This document shows positions 23,301 through 34,390 of a stretch of DNA of 64,000 nucleotides, one piece after another. Each line of letters begins with the position of its first letter. The stretch's first letter is position 1. Under the pieces are notes generated by a model. The model saw only the letters and a list, made by a program, of their open reading frames with translations. It ran no database searches and was not told where the DNA came from. The position numbers and the translations under genes were made by a program. The stretch covers positions 1,302,001 through 1,366,000 of the forward strand of contig JAPXFQ010002850.1 of NCBI GenBank assembly GCA_028564705.1. The letters run 5' to 3'. Origin of the DNA: Apricaphanius iberus. Its lineage: Eukaryota; Chordata; Actinopteri; Cyprinodontiformes; Aphaniidae.

Positions 23301-26300
23301 GACCAGGCCTTTGCAAAGCTTGCAAAGGGATGAGGTAAATTCAGCCCTTTGATTCACGTCTGATGCATCCAAAAGCTACAGGACAGTGGTACCAATGGAC
23401 TGTAGAAGCAGACCCCTGTTCTAGCATGTAGTTGATTCAGTATAGTAGTGGGCAATATAAAATACCACAAATAATTTTACAGGTAGGCCACAATTTTTTT
23501 TGTTCTCATTGGACTGAACATCATCTTCCACATAGTTGTCATTTCACCAAATTCTCCCAGCTGATCTATTTCTACAACTTCTCTGGAGTTACCATAGGCC
23601 TCTTAGCTGCCTTTCTGATTAATGCTTTCCTTGCCAAGCCCGTTTATTAAGTCAAACTATTTCTAGCTTCTGATGATGGCTTAAACCGCACCTACTGAGA
23701 TGCTAACAGCTTGGAATACCATTTATACCCCAACTCTTCTTTAAATTTATCCACAAATGTATCCTTGACCTATCTGGTATGTTCTTTGGTCTTCATCATG
23801 CTGTTTTTTAAGAAACTTCCCAGGCTTTCCCTGAACACATTTAATAAGAAGGACTCAACTCATAAATTAAACGACTCCTTTGAAGGGAAATTGTCATAAT
23901 GAATTTAATTTGGGTACATCAGACTAAAAGATGAAAACGTTATAGTTTGCCACATTTGAAAACGATGTATCATTTTCCTTCAACTTTACAAATACACACT
24001 ACTTTGTGTTGATCTGCTAGATAAAATCATGTAAAGCTTGGAGTCCATGAATATTTTTTCTAGGCTTTGCATGTATCAAAGAACAGTACACATCTGCAAT
24101 ATGAAAAGTGAAAAAAATAAGGTTTTCCTTTACCCAAGATTGAGATTTTGAAACGTAGATAGCAGGGGATCCATGCAACTAGTGTTAGATGCTGGATCAG
24201 AGTATGCTTTTTCAATTTCTTCCATATCAGCCAGGTCCTTCCAAGTTACACCATCTCTGTCCAACACCTCCCATTTGTAAGGTAGATTCCAGTGGACACG
24301 CACACATTTCTCTGCAATAAAAAAACAAGGGCATAAACTTGGAAAATCACCAAGGGATCAACTTTACTTAAGATATGACTGATCAGCTCAATCAGCAGAA
24401 GGCACCTTTGAAGCTGCAGCTGTTGCGAATATTGTAGAGGCAGATTTCATTCCTGTCCTCGCTGTTAGGTTTCAAAGGACTGACAGATTTGGTGGGAGAT
24501 CCAGGGTTGATTTGGGGTTGCTGAATGGAAGGCAGCTGATGACTGAACGTCACCTCTGGAAGCACTGCAGGAGATGCAAACATGTGTGTCATGTAATCCC
24601 TCAAAGGTAAAAAGAAAAAGAAAAAAAAAGTTCAATTATTTTATAAAAGAAACATTTACGTGGAGCAGCAGCAGCAGCAGCTTGAGTCGGTATCTGTCCA
24701 GCGATGACGAATTTATTCATGTAGATCTTGTAAAGGCTTTGAATATTCTCCTCACTGAACCCTTTGAAAAGCTTAATTCCTTGTTTGTCAAAAGTATGGG
24801 TCCTCTTGCATCTAGAGCCAAACCTACAGTCATCCTGCAGGAAGTGCAGGCAGATATGGAGCTTTGTGCAGGATGTGGTGAAACTGCAGGAGCCAAACTG
24901 ACCATCACCCTTGTTGTAATGTGGACAAACCTTTAGGAAGGCATTGAAGAGAATCAAATGCTAATATTTCAAAGATTAAGAGGAACCACTTTAATTCAGA
25001 TTGTGGTTTTAGTTAGAACCGCCTACCTCAGGAAGCAGAAAAGGATCATTCTGGAGTAAAAGCTGGAAAAGTTGCTTTTCTGTCAAATCCTGAAGACCAT
25101 ATCTCTTCAAAAGCTCTGCATTGTGTAGAGAAGCAAGACTGTGGGGATTTCTACACCTTGGTCTAAAATGTCAAAAGATTTTATTAAAAACAATTTTTTT
25201 TACTTTGAATTAACACATTAAAACCATTTCTGGCTTCTTTTATACAGAATACTGCACTGAAAAAAGCAAAACATTGCTGGTTTTAATTCAATATGTTTTT
25301 TTAAAATTGGCTTCAGTAAATAAATTAAATTGTCCCGTACAATTTAAACAATACAGATAGAGTCGTGTGAGATAATTAACAATTTTTGATGGGTTTAATT
25401 GTGTAATATAAATCAACAGTTATTTACCATAGTTAAATTGACCCAATGAACATTTGTTTATTGGGGACTCTTTGCGCATGCGTTGTTTCATGTTAGAACC
25501 TCCAATAGGGGGCAGCACTGACAACAACCGCACTTGACTATGCTAAATTAACACAGCAGAAATATCAGGACATGTGCTCTTGAAGTTTTCTTTACAGAAA
25601 AAGTAAAGAGATTGACAAGATCAGCTTTTGTAGGGTGAAGCTGAAAATATTCGAGTTACCATTTGGGAAAATCTGCTAATTTTCCACCTCCCCTTAAGTT
25701 AAACAATTGAGTTTTACCTTTCCCCTGTTCATCCAGCGGTTCTCAGAGTCTGACGACCCCAATTGGGGCTTTAGTTTAGCATGAATCATTGAATCAGATT
25801 AGGCTGTTAACATCTAATGCTAATTGTCTAATCCGATTCAATGATTTATCCTAAACTCAAGCCACAAATGGGGTTGTCAGACTCAGAGAACGGCTGGATG
25901 AACAGGGGAAAGGTAAAACTCAATTGTTTAACTCAAGGGGAGGTGAAAAATGAGTAGATTTAGCCAAACGGTGGTGTGTTCCTTTAAACATTGTTCAATC
26001 TCCAAATCCATAAATATGTTTTTATATTTGCATTAGTGGCCTTACGAAGTGTTATCTGACCATTGTTTAAATAAAAAGTCAAATGATGCCAATGTGTCGT
26101 GAAATTATTTAGAAAATTAGAACAAAATAAAATTCATTAGTATAAAAAGATTGAATTAAACCATAAAAACTATATCGATCCAATTTAGAATTGGCCCAGA
26201 TATAATAATTAATGATTTTAAATTGACTCAATGAACTTTTGAACATTAACCCAACTAGAAATGTTTCAATTTTTTAAATGAATGAATACAGAAATAATTT

Positions 26301-29090
26301 TCACTTTTCAATTAGTTTTCTAATTTTCTGAGAACAACTGGTTAACTGTATGGTTAAATGATTGAAGTTGGATTTTCAGAATATCTTTTTTTTTTTTGAA
26401 AGGAGATCTGAATATAATCAGACTGGTATCTTAAATCAATGAAGTTTCATTAAAAACCGTTTAGAGAAAACATTTTAGAGAAAACTTTCTGAAAATCTTC
26501 AAATAAACACACCTCACCATTCTTTCTCCAGCATTGAAAGTTTTGCTTTTCATCATATTATGAGGTTCAGTTATCATCCTGATAAAATAAGAAACATTTG
26601 CGTTGTACTTTTTAAATTTAGTATGATTTCAGTAGAGTTCAGCATCAAATCTTTCACAATCAAATAAATCAATAAAAAAATAAGATATCCATCCATCCAT
26701 CATCTTCCGCTTATTCGGGGTCGGGTCGCGGGGGCAGTAGCCTAAGCAAAGAGACCCAGACTTCCCTCTCCCCGGCCAGTTGGGCCAGCTCCTTGGGGGG
26801 AATCTCGAGAAGTTCCCAGGCCAGCTGGGAGACATAATCCCTCCAGTGAGTCCTGGGTCTTCCCCTGGGCCTCCTCCCGGTGGGACGTGCCCAGAACATC
26901 TCACCAGGGAGGCGTCCAGGAGGCATCCTGACCAGATGCCCGAGCCACCTCAACTGGCTCATCTCAATGTGGACTAGCAGCGGCTCTACTCTGAGCCCCC
27001 TCCGGATGACCGAGCTTCTCACCCTATCTCTAAGGGAGAGCCCAGCCACCCTACGGAGGAAACTCATTTCAGCCGCCTGTATCCGCGATCACGTTCTTTC
27101 GGTCACCACCCAGCGTTCGTGACCATAGATGAGGGTAGGAACGTAGATCGACCGGTAAATCGAGAGCTTTGCCTTTCGGCTCAGCTCTCTCTTCACCACG
27201 ACAGACCGGTACAGCGCCCACATAACCTCAGACGTCTTACCAGTCTGTCCATCGATCTCCCGCTCCATTTTTCCCTCATTCGTGAACAAGACCCCCCGAC
27301 CCGGAGAAGGCACTCTACCCTTTTCCGGCTCAAGACCATGGTCGGATTTGGAGGTGCTGATCCTCAACTCAGCCGCTTCACACTCAGCTGTGAACTGCTG
27401 CAACGAGAGCTGTAGATCACGTTCAGATGAAGCCAACAAGACCACATCATCTGCAAAAAGCAGAGACCTAATCCTGAGGTCACCAAAACGGATCCCCTCC
27501 ACGCCTTGGCTGCGCCTAGAAATCCTGTCCATAAACGTTATGTACAGGACCGGTGACAAAGGGCAACCATGGCGGAGTCCAACTCTCACTGGAAACGAGT
27601 CCAACTTACTGCCGGCAATGCGAACCAGACTCTGACACCGTCCATACAGGGACCTAACAGCCCGTATCAAAGCGCATGGTACCCCATACTCCCAGAGTAC
27701 CCCCCACAGGACACCCCGAGGGACACGGTCGAACGCCTTCTCCAAGTCCACAAAGCACATGTAGACCGGTTGGGCGAACTCCCACGCACCCTCCAGGACC
27801 CTACCGAGGGTGTAGAGCAGGTCCAGTGTTCCACGGCCAGGACGAAAACCGCATTGTTCGTCCTGAATCCGATGTTCGACTATCCGTTGGACCCTCCTCT
27901 CCAGAACCCCCGAATAGAGCTTACCAGGGAGGCTCAGAAGTGTGATCCCCCTGTATTTGAACACACTCTGTGGTCCCCCTTTTTAAAGAGGGGGACCACC
28001 ACCCCGGTCTGCCAATCCAAGGGAACTGCCCCCGATGTCCACGCAATATTGCAGACCAACACAGCCCTACAACATCCAGAGCCATGAGGAACTCCAGCCG
28101 AATCTCATCATCCCCCGGAGCCTTGCCAACGAGGAGCTTTTGAACAACCTCTGTGACTTCAGCACCAGAGAGCCCGTCCCAGAGTCCCCAGACTCTGCTT
28201 CCAAACAGGAAGCCGTGTGGGTGGGATTGAGGAAGTCTTCGAAGTATTCCATCCGACCCAAAACGTCCCGCGTTGAGGTCAGCAGCCCACCACCCCCACT
28301 GTAAACAGTGTTGGTGGCAGACCCCCCCCCCGAGACGCTGGATGGTGGACCAGAATCGTTTCGAAGCCATGGAGAACGGAAGTCGTTCTCCATGGGTGAG
28401 ATATAACTGTTTAATTTAATAAGATATGTAGTCGTTTGAATAAAATCCTCAATGTATTAACTAACTTAGCCTACTTTCTAAAACAACTCAGTTATGTATT
28501 TGCTTATTTATTTAGCCTATCAGACCTTTGCTGCGGCACATAATGAAGTCATGTCAGTAACCGTAATGTCAATGACCACATTATATAAGATAATGTGATT
28601 GGTCCGCAGTGATCAATTGCTAGAGCAAATTTCCCATTAAATGTTAACTTCAAAGGAAATATAACATTTATGGAATAGGCCAACTGACACCTTTTTCTGT
28701 TTCGTAATTTTCAAATTCATCACTTCAAGGAAGGCATATAAGAGATGTAACATTTATGGAAAAAACTTACCCGAAAGTGCAGCCTCCGCAGACAAAATAC
28801 CTGCACAGATGTAAACTATTACACTGACTGCAGTCCCCAGCTTTTCTCTGGCAAAGCCTCAAGCTGGTTTTAGCAACAATCAGACTGTCAGGCCTTATGT
28901 TACCTCCTGGAACCCGCTGTTTACCCTCCCGAATCGCAATTTTACCATCATCGAAAAGAACAGAGCGCAGGTCCGCTGATTTAACTCCGAAATGGCTTTG
29001 TCCTAGCTTCGCATTCAGCTGCTTTACATCTAAACAACCGTCATTATCGCACAGAATCTTGAAAACCAATTTTGAAATAGTCGATGCCAT
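20296..29090 (-). CDS. parp12: PARP12-like mono-ADP-ribosyltransferase, copy B (694 aa)
   Basis: Eleven exons join in phase to 2085 nt: 28771-29090, 25027-25162, 24660-24930, 24406-24564, 24134-24311, 22702-22876, 21379-21605, 21202-21283, 20974-21101, 20658-20809 and 20296-20552. Every joint has the same phase as in copy A, and exons 2, 10 and 11 have identical lengths. The start chosen is MASTISKLVFK (29090), matching copy A; an in-frame Met 10 codons upstream is also open. Four CCCH fingers are intact, for example CRYFVCGGCTFGPRCRNPH and CLHFLQDDCRFGSRCKRTH. WWE-type modules include WIWYWKEDNGSWIEYGK and FQAGKQQYTLHFKG. The catalytic triad is His580 (LFHGTE), Tyr612 (GSYFARD) and Ile676 (PSIFVIFEK). 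The first exon is 21 nt longer than in copy A, and exon 3 ends in six alanines from a CAG/GCT run (24661-24680). It is divergent from ccdc113, has an ISRE 95 bp upstream of the ATG, and carries a LINE and a palindromic MITE in intron 1. The expected role is interferon-induced mono-ADP-ribosylation with RNA sensing. Confidence 0.9.
21690..21975 (-). mobile_element. Degenerate tRNA-derived SINE in PARP12-like copy B intron 6
   Basis: On the minus strand it has actgcaaagtggtgcggttg, an aaggtccttggtttgaattt B-box region and a wwgggttccctctgggtact-like body. It ends in a short GGATGG tail near 21690. It is the most diverged of the four copies. Confidence 0.6.
23085..24080. repeat. Tc1-like transposon relic, split by a hAT MITE
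   Basis: Pieces such as ttcccatcaactctgaccgg (23122 on), ctgctgaagaaaagcttccc and the 3' part (gtatcattttccttcaactt, then cactactttgtgttgatctg) match a very common fish Tc1-like repeat. No intact transposase frame remains. A related 3' remnant lies at 22330-22450. Confidence 0.6.
23205..23416. mobile_element. Palindromic hAT-type MITE with 8-bp target duplication
   Basis: TGTTCTAG stands on both sides (23197-23204 and 23417-23424), the 8-bp target size of hAT transposons. The roughly 212-bp element has long imperfect inverted ends: the left ends with acttttggatgcatcc and the right mirrors it with gatgcatccaaaagct. Its outer ends (gcagggatctacaac / gtagaagcagacccc) resemble a high-copy fish family. 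It sits inside the Tc1-like relic, so it is the younger insertion. Confidence 0.75.
24661..24680 (-). repeat. CAG/GCT triplet run coding polyalanine
   Basis: Five CAG units plus one imperfect unit on the plus strand encode six consecutive alanines at the end of exon 3 of PARP12-like copy B. Copy A has no such tract at the same place. Confidence 0.85.
25656..25975. mobile_element. Near-perfect palindromic MITE, about 320 bp
   Basis: The left arm (ttaccatttgggaaaatctg from 25656, then acctccccttaagttaaaca and tttcccctgttcatccagcg) is mirrored on the right by ctggatgaacaggggaaagg, aactcaaggggaggtg and tagccaaacggtgg. Pairing continues almost to a short unpaired centre near 25811-25825. It lies in intron 1 of PARP12-like copy B. 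Confidence 0.8.
26689..28417 (-). mobile_element. 5'-truncated non-LTR retrotransposon (LINE), RT and 3' end
   Basis: On the minus strand a reverse transcriptase is readable at 27089-27964 with DEQCGFRPGRGT, CFVDLEKAFDRVPRG and the catalytic box LLFADDVVLLA. A second frame (26711-27067) holds the typical fish-LINE C-terminus (MSFLRRVAGLSLRDRVRSS, RPRGRPRTHWRDYVSQLAW). The frames are shifted relative to each other and the 5' part (28067-28393) is also shifted, so the copy is dead. The 3' end carries GGAT repeats (26689-26700). The direct repeats AATAAGATAT at 26679-26688 and 28418-28427 look like a 10-bp target duplication. The clade (L2- or Rex1-like) is not settled. Confidence 0.9.
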
Positions 29091-29184
29091 CCCGAAAGGA
29101 GGTTCACTCGACTTTGACAACCACTCTAGGAGACTGTTCGCAGCTGACTAGTGCAGCAAACAACAGTCCCATTTTTGAGGAATT

Positions 29185-29196
29185 GAAACCGAAACT
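29185..29196 (-). promoter_or_regulatory. ISRE of PARP12-like copy B
   Basis: The plus strand reads GAAACCGAAACT; read towards the gene it is AGTTTCGGTTTC, a perfect ISRE core. It lies 95 bp before the PARP ATG. A further TCGAAACT half-site follows at 29201. The site is 241 bp from the ccdc113 ATG. Confidence 0.8.
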
Positions 29197-29391
29197 TATA
29201 TCGAAACTCTTGTTGAAAACATCCTTCCCCTAACGAAACAGTTCTAAGCATGTTTTTGTTAAAATGAGAAAGAGAATAGTTTTGCGCTTTTTGTTTTACA
29301 TATCACTTGACAATTATACATTTGTACATCGAAAAACCCAGATCCAAAACTTCAAGAGTAGGGATCTTTAGATCAGTACTTGAAGGCAACG

Positions 29392-29405
29392 CGTCCCATA
29401 GCAAC
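29392..29405 (+). promoter_or_regulatory. X-box-like RFX site before ccdc113
   Basis: CGTCCCATAGCAAC fits the RFX X-box pattern GTYNCCATRGNAAC at 12 of 14 positions, with a perfect right half. It starts 45 bp upstream of the ATG. A second half-site, TAGCAAC, lies at 29429-29435, touching the start codon. RFX factors drive ciliary genes, which suits ccdc113. Confidence 0.55.
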
Positions 29406-29436
29406 CACTGCCAACATTCTTTCCATCGTAGCAACC

Positions 29437-31395
29437 ATGGAGGACGAGCCCTTATTTATGGAAGAAAATGAAACACACTCCGTAAATAAAGAGAAAGAAC
29501 TTCTTCAGAACCAAATTAAAGAACTAAGGTAAAAATATAAGCTATTTAGAAGATGTTGGCAAGTTACAGTTTACGTGTTTGATATAACCAAATGTACAAC
29601 CTGTTGATTGCTAATGCTAAACATTAATGTTTCTTAAATGCGTAGCTAAATAAAATACTTTATTGTTCCCAGAGGGAAATTTTGTGTTGTAGCTCATAAT
29701 TAATTCATTCTTCAAAGTGGGGGCGTCTATTAGGCCCACTTTCACTACTTTGCACACGTGAGTGTAGGCCTACATATGACACAAGGGTATTATAATACTT
29801 TTTTAGATTTACACACACAATATGAAGCTGGGGAAATCCGAGTTAATATATATGCCATCTGGGATAAACCTTTCCATGTATAATGACATTAAAGACAATC
29901 TCTTCTTTGTCATAGGTCTAATAATTCAGCACTCCAGGCAGAAAATGTCATGTTTGAAATCTTCATTAGTCGACTGAGTCCTCAGGACTTGGTTGCCAAA
30001 GCTGGGGGCGAAGGTCCACAAATAACAGGAGGTTCCCAAATGGACGGTGGGGTAAGATGGGTGCCCTCCATGTTTTTCATACATAAAAACAAAACAAATC
30101 CCAAACACATTATGGAGAGTTGCAACAAAATTTGTATGATTATTTAATAATATTTTTTTAAAGTATTTTTGAAATATTAATGGCAAACTACTTTTGTCAG
30201 GGTATCATGATTAATATCCAATTATTAGGATTATATTACTATATATACACTAATATAATCTCTATAAAATCTATAATTTTAGCTAAATTGTTTATGTGTA
30301 AAAGTATAATTTAAGAGTTAGTGTTACAATGACCTGCTTGGGTTGCTAAAATACCAACAAAGTTGTATATAACAACTGTTGAATTAGCCTTTTATGTTTT
30401 TGTGTGATTTTCTCAGGGAACTGAGAGGAGGCACAAGCCTGAGTCCAATTTATCAGAGCCTCCCCAGCTGCTGACCTTGGAGCAAATACTTTATGTGGCA
30501 CAGAGGGAAGTAACAGAGACACAGACGGATCAGGAAAAACTTCAAATTAAATATGCTAGAATTCTGGACAACTACAAGGTTAAAAAAATTTTTTTTCCAA
30601 ACACACACATTTACATATTTAAATAACATTTTTTGTTAGGATCTGATTTGTTTTCCAGTTCTCTATGAAAGAAGCTGAATTGCGTTTAACTGAAATCAAG
30701 AAGGCAAAAAAAGAGTTTGAAAGCCGATTCATCAAACCTACAAAAGGCATTTGTCTGGAGATGAAGGGGCCAGAGAAGGTGCTCCAGTGCATCGAAGACA
30801 AATCAAAGGTCAAATCTGGCTTCAGTCAGATAATATGAAACTCATGCAAAAAAGTATCTGAATGCATTCTACATTCTTATACTGAGTATCATTTCCCACC
30901 ATTTGCTCTTTGTAGATCAAGTGATTTTTGCCAGTTATTTAAACATTTGTGCCGTTTTAAACTGACTTTTTAATTTATTTAGCACCTTTGTGTCCATGTG
31001 AAAATCTTATAGAAATTTCCGGAAGGTTTTATTATGTTATTATAATGTTTTTGATTATTTAAAAAATAATGTAATATCTGTCTCATTTCATTTATTACAA
31101 TGAACTATAACAGGTCACCCAGTTGAAAAAGTTTAATCAGAAGAATCATGCATTAAAGGTCCAGGAGATGAAGCTCCTGCAGCAGCTCCAACAGAAAAAT
31201 GAGACAAGAAAAAGAGAATATGAGGTAGAAAATGAAGTGATGATGTTGATACAGAAGTGGAAAAGGTTAAAGTAATTTCAAACGGTGTGGAAAACAACAA
31301 ATTTAATAAGAGAACAAGAGTATGGACAAATATTTGTGTCTCCAGACTTGAATCTCTATGGAAATCTCTATCCTATTGAATAAAAGTTCTTTTTT

Positions 31396-31459
<64 letters not shown>

Positions 31460-33079
31460 TTTCAATTTTAAAAATCTTCTACAAATTCATAGGGAATTTT
31501 ATATCAAAGTGAATAACTGGGAACTGTGGGAAAACAGTGAAGGGACCCTGAATATATTACGCATCAAAAGATTGTGGATTTACTGAGTAGTTGAGTGAAT
31601 TATTTCAAAACGTTTGCTTGTTGAAAAAATAATATCAGTCATTCTGTCAAACAGATATTTTCCGAGGAATCTGATGAACCCCCAATGGACAAAAGTCTTA
31701 AGGAACATCAACACAACAGTTCTAAAGTTCACCGCCTCCTTAGCTCACACGAGGTAACTTTATGTTTAAAAAAATAAATGATGCCATTTGCCTTATGTGG
31801 AAAGTGAAAGAGTTTGTCATTTAAGTTTGTTTCCATTGTGCCTACTCTATATCTATATTGTGTATTTGGGAACAGGAGAAGCTGAAGAGCTTAACACTAG
31901 AGTCCACAGAACTGAACAATGACATCACTAAAAGAATGGAAATGCTTGCAAAACTTGAGAAGGAGATACAGCGTGTGGAGAAGGTTGTTAAAAATGCTCA
32001 AATTTTAAGAATAGAAATCTTCAAACCATATACAGTTGTATGTAATAAATGAGAATATGTATTCAGATTAATATGTATTCGGATTAGGCTTGTTTGTAAG
32101 ATTAAAAGCACTGTTTGAAAAAAAAGCAAAATCCTTTAAACAGATGTTAAACATACTTCATTAAGCCCACATTTCTGTATTATTATTTTTTTATTGCTCT
32201 CATGTAGCATTCTGATGGGAAACGCTAGCTGTAAGCACAAAATCATCACTAAAAGTAAAGACTTGTTTGTCAGTTTGTGTGTAAGGAATCTATATAATGT
32301 GTTTCACTTAGATCAATTAAGTTACTGAAAGCCTTCAACTTTTCAAAAATATTCTAATTGAAAGAATTACCTGGCGACTGCAGGTGAATTGTTCACTGTA
32401 TAGTTGTACAAACATTTTTTGTAACTAGCTGTTGAAATAGAACTACTTTTATTTACTCCAATTATGAAAAACTTGTCCTTGTATAACATTAAGATTTTTG
32501 TATTCATTCATAAAATCCTTCTTTTTATTAACTATTTTTTATTAAATCCTGTTTTTGGCCTTTCCCCCTCCTTTTAGGAGTATTTAAAAGCAGAGCATCT
32601 CAACCAACTCTTGCACAAGGAGCTTACAGATTATCAGGCTCCTGATATCACTGAGTATATTTATGCCAAGGAAAAACACAAGGAGCTGCTACAAAGCATT
32701 CACCATTGGGAGAGAAAAGTTGGAATTGCTGAGGTAAATGTATCTTTTAACCATATCGGGCATTTTTATGTCTCCTAGTAATGATCTGCTGGATTCTGTC
32801 CAGTTTGTAATAAAAAGATTGTGGTATTTTTTTTCATGGTTTTTTGTCACTTTCAGTACACAAACATAGGGCTGTCTGGTTGGGGGAGAAAACCTTCTCT
32901 GTTACAGTATCCAAAACAAAATGGTCTCTGTTTTTAACTAGATGGCCTTGAGGACCCACAGTAGAGAGTGGAGAAGACGGAGAGCCGCTCTTGCTCCTGC
33001 AAACAGCACTGAGCCTGGAAGTTGGTATAACAAACATATTTCAGTAAAGCTCCCACACATAGTGAAAGATAGCACTTGA
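29437..33079 (+). CDS. ccdc113: Coiled-coil domain protein 113 / cilia-flagella protein 263 (383 aa)
   Basis: Nine exons join in phase to 1152 nt: 29437-29528, 29916-30051, 30417-30578, 30659-30808, 31114-31224, 31655-31753, 31876-31983, 32578-32733 and 32942-33079. The N-terminus MEDEPLFMEENETHSVNKEK leads into NNSALQAENVMFEIFISRLS, which parallels the human CCDC113 segment I recall. The rest is almost all charged heptad coiled coil. The C-terminal DUF4201-type block reads YAKEKHKELLQSIHHWERKV followed by GIAEMALRTHSREWRR. The family partners CCDC96 in motile cilia axonemes and centriolar satellites. The length is close to the human protein (about 377 aa). After GSW in the last exon a possible GTATAA donor exists, so the last 18 residues are less sure. 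The gene is divergent from a PARP12-like gene and probably under RFX control. Confidence 0.87.
31388..31462. repeat. CTTT microsatellite
   Basis: About seventeen uninterrupted CTTT units lie in intron 5 of ccdc113. Confidence 0.95.
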
Positions 33080-33777
33080 GATACATGAAATGAGTATGTA
33101 GATGGAAATTAAGTCATTAGAAATCCCTAAAATTGTATACTTTTTCAAAGATAATCTTACCAGCCTGGATAAGTTCCTTAAAAACAATGTAAGGATATGA
33201 ATATGTTGCTTTTAAAAAAAAGTCTTAAAAATGTTGTGAGTGAAGAAACCTATTAACGTTTGGAGGTTTATTACAGTTTGGATTGATCAAACAGGAGGAC
33301 AGCATCACATCACAGAAAATGCAGAATACTGACCTGTCTCAATTTTACAAGCAGCCTATATTGTTTCTAGTAACCTTGAGTCTATCTACTCTACTGATAA
33401 AGTACTACTCTCAGGGTGAAAATCAGAGACTTGAAGGCACCTTTCTCCTCGATTAGAAAGCTGTGAACTTTGTAGACCTTCAAGGGTGTCCAGTCATAAG
33501 AGCCGTCTTCATGGTAACGCAGGGTGTGGACTATCATTATCAAAACACTCTGATCATGACTTGGGTAAAAGTGTCACTCAGTAAGACTAATCATTCAAAC
33601 TAAGACTACAATATTAGTACAAGTTTTTCCACCACATTGTAAATATAGTTTTCAGTGAAGAACCAATTATTTTTTTTATTTATATATAGAATGTAGCTCA
33701 AATTTGTAAGATGGTCATTTGTAAGACAAATGGCTCTATCTTATGCAGTTTTCTCACCTTTCCCATTTCACTGAGGA
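33080..33777. other. Spacer downstream of ccdc113
   Basis: The stretch is AT-rich with no clear exon. A plus-strand polyadenylation signal for ccdc113 was not identified with confidence. Confidence 0.4.
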
Positions 33778-34064
33778 GTAAAAAGTGCTTTACATTACGT
33801 TCAGTCATTCACGCACACATTCACACACTGGCCAGAGCTTCCCTGGTGGCGCACTAACAGAAGCGAGGCTGCTGGACACTGGTGCGACCGGGTTCTCCGA
33901 CCACCACCAGTTGAAGTAAGGTGAAGCGGGTTGCCCAAGGACACAACAACAGAGATAGTCAGAGCTGGGGCTCGAACTGACAACCAAGAGGAATTTAAGA
34001 TAAACTCGTAAGTCCTGAGCCACGGACACCCCCTATGAATGGATAGACGGATGGACAGAGGGTT
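33778..34064 (-). mobile_element. SINE-like repeat with tRNA-like head
   Basis: On the minus strand it begins gggggtgtccgtggctcagg and has a gttcgagccccagctctgac box. It then has ttgggcaacccgcttcacct and ends in aagcactttttactcctcag. The order (box, 'cttgggcaac', end with 'agtgaatgactgaacgt') fits a common teleost tRNA-derived family. Confidence 0.55.
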
Positions 34065-34390
34065 ATTTCACCCTGAACATGCCGTACCGATAGTGAGACA
34101 TGGTGGTGGCAGTATCTTACTGTGGGGCAGGAAATGTGTTCAGAGTGTTAGGGACGATTTAGGAGCTTAAATAGAAGACAACCCTGGAAGAAAAAAGAAC
34201 ACAAATGCACCCCACACTTTTCAGCTTAATTTAGTAGAAAATAAATTCCATTTATGCCTTTTCATCCCACTGCAAAAATATATAGCAACTACTTTCTTTT
34301 GGTGTATCACATGAGATCAAAATAAAGTAAATTATGTGAATGTGCAAAATTTTTGAATGATGTTTGAACACTTCTGCAAGGTATTTTTTT
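34065..34390 (+). repeat. Tc1-like transposon 3' relic
   Basis: catggtggtggcagtatctt, then caaatgcaccccacactttt and a 'cttctgcaaggtattttttt' end match the 3' part of a common fish Tc1-like repeat. The same type in other orientations is at 23085-24080 and 54540-55534. Confidence 0.6.

Larger units (their letters stand above)
29091..29436. promoter_or_regulatory. Shared divergent promoter of PARP12-like copy B and ccdc113
   Basis: Only 346 bp separate the two start codons, which point away from each other. The spacer holds an ISRE on the PARP side and an X-box-like RFX site on the ccdc113 side. No other gene or repeat is in it. Confidence 0.75.

Noticed and set aside
27119..28304. Several long plus-strand open frames (up to 172 codons)
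   Set aside because: They are the antisense of the GC-rich LINE and mirror its reverse transcriptase.
31388..31462. Regular short repeats that might suggest a CRISPR array
   Set aside because: It is a simple CTTT microsatellite in a vertebrate intron; there are no spacers.
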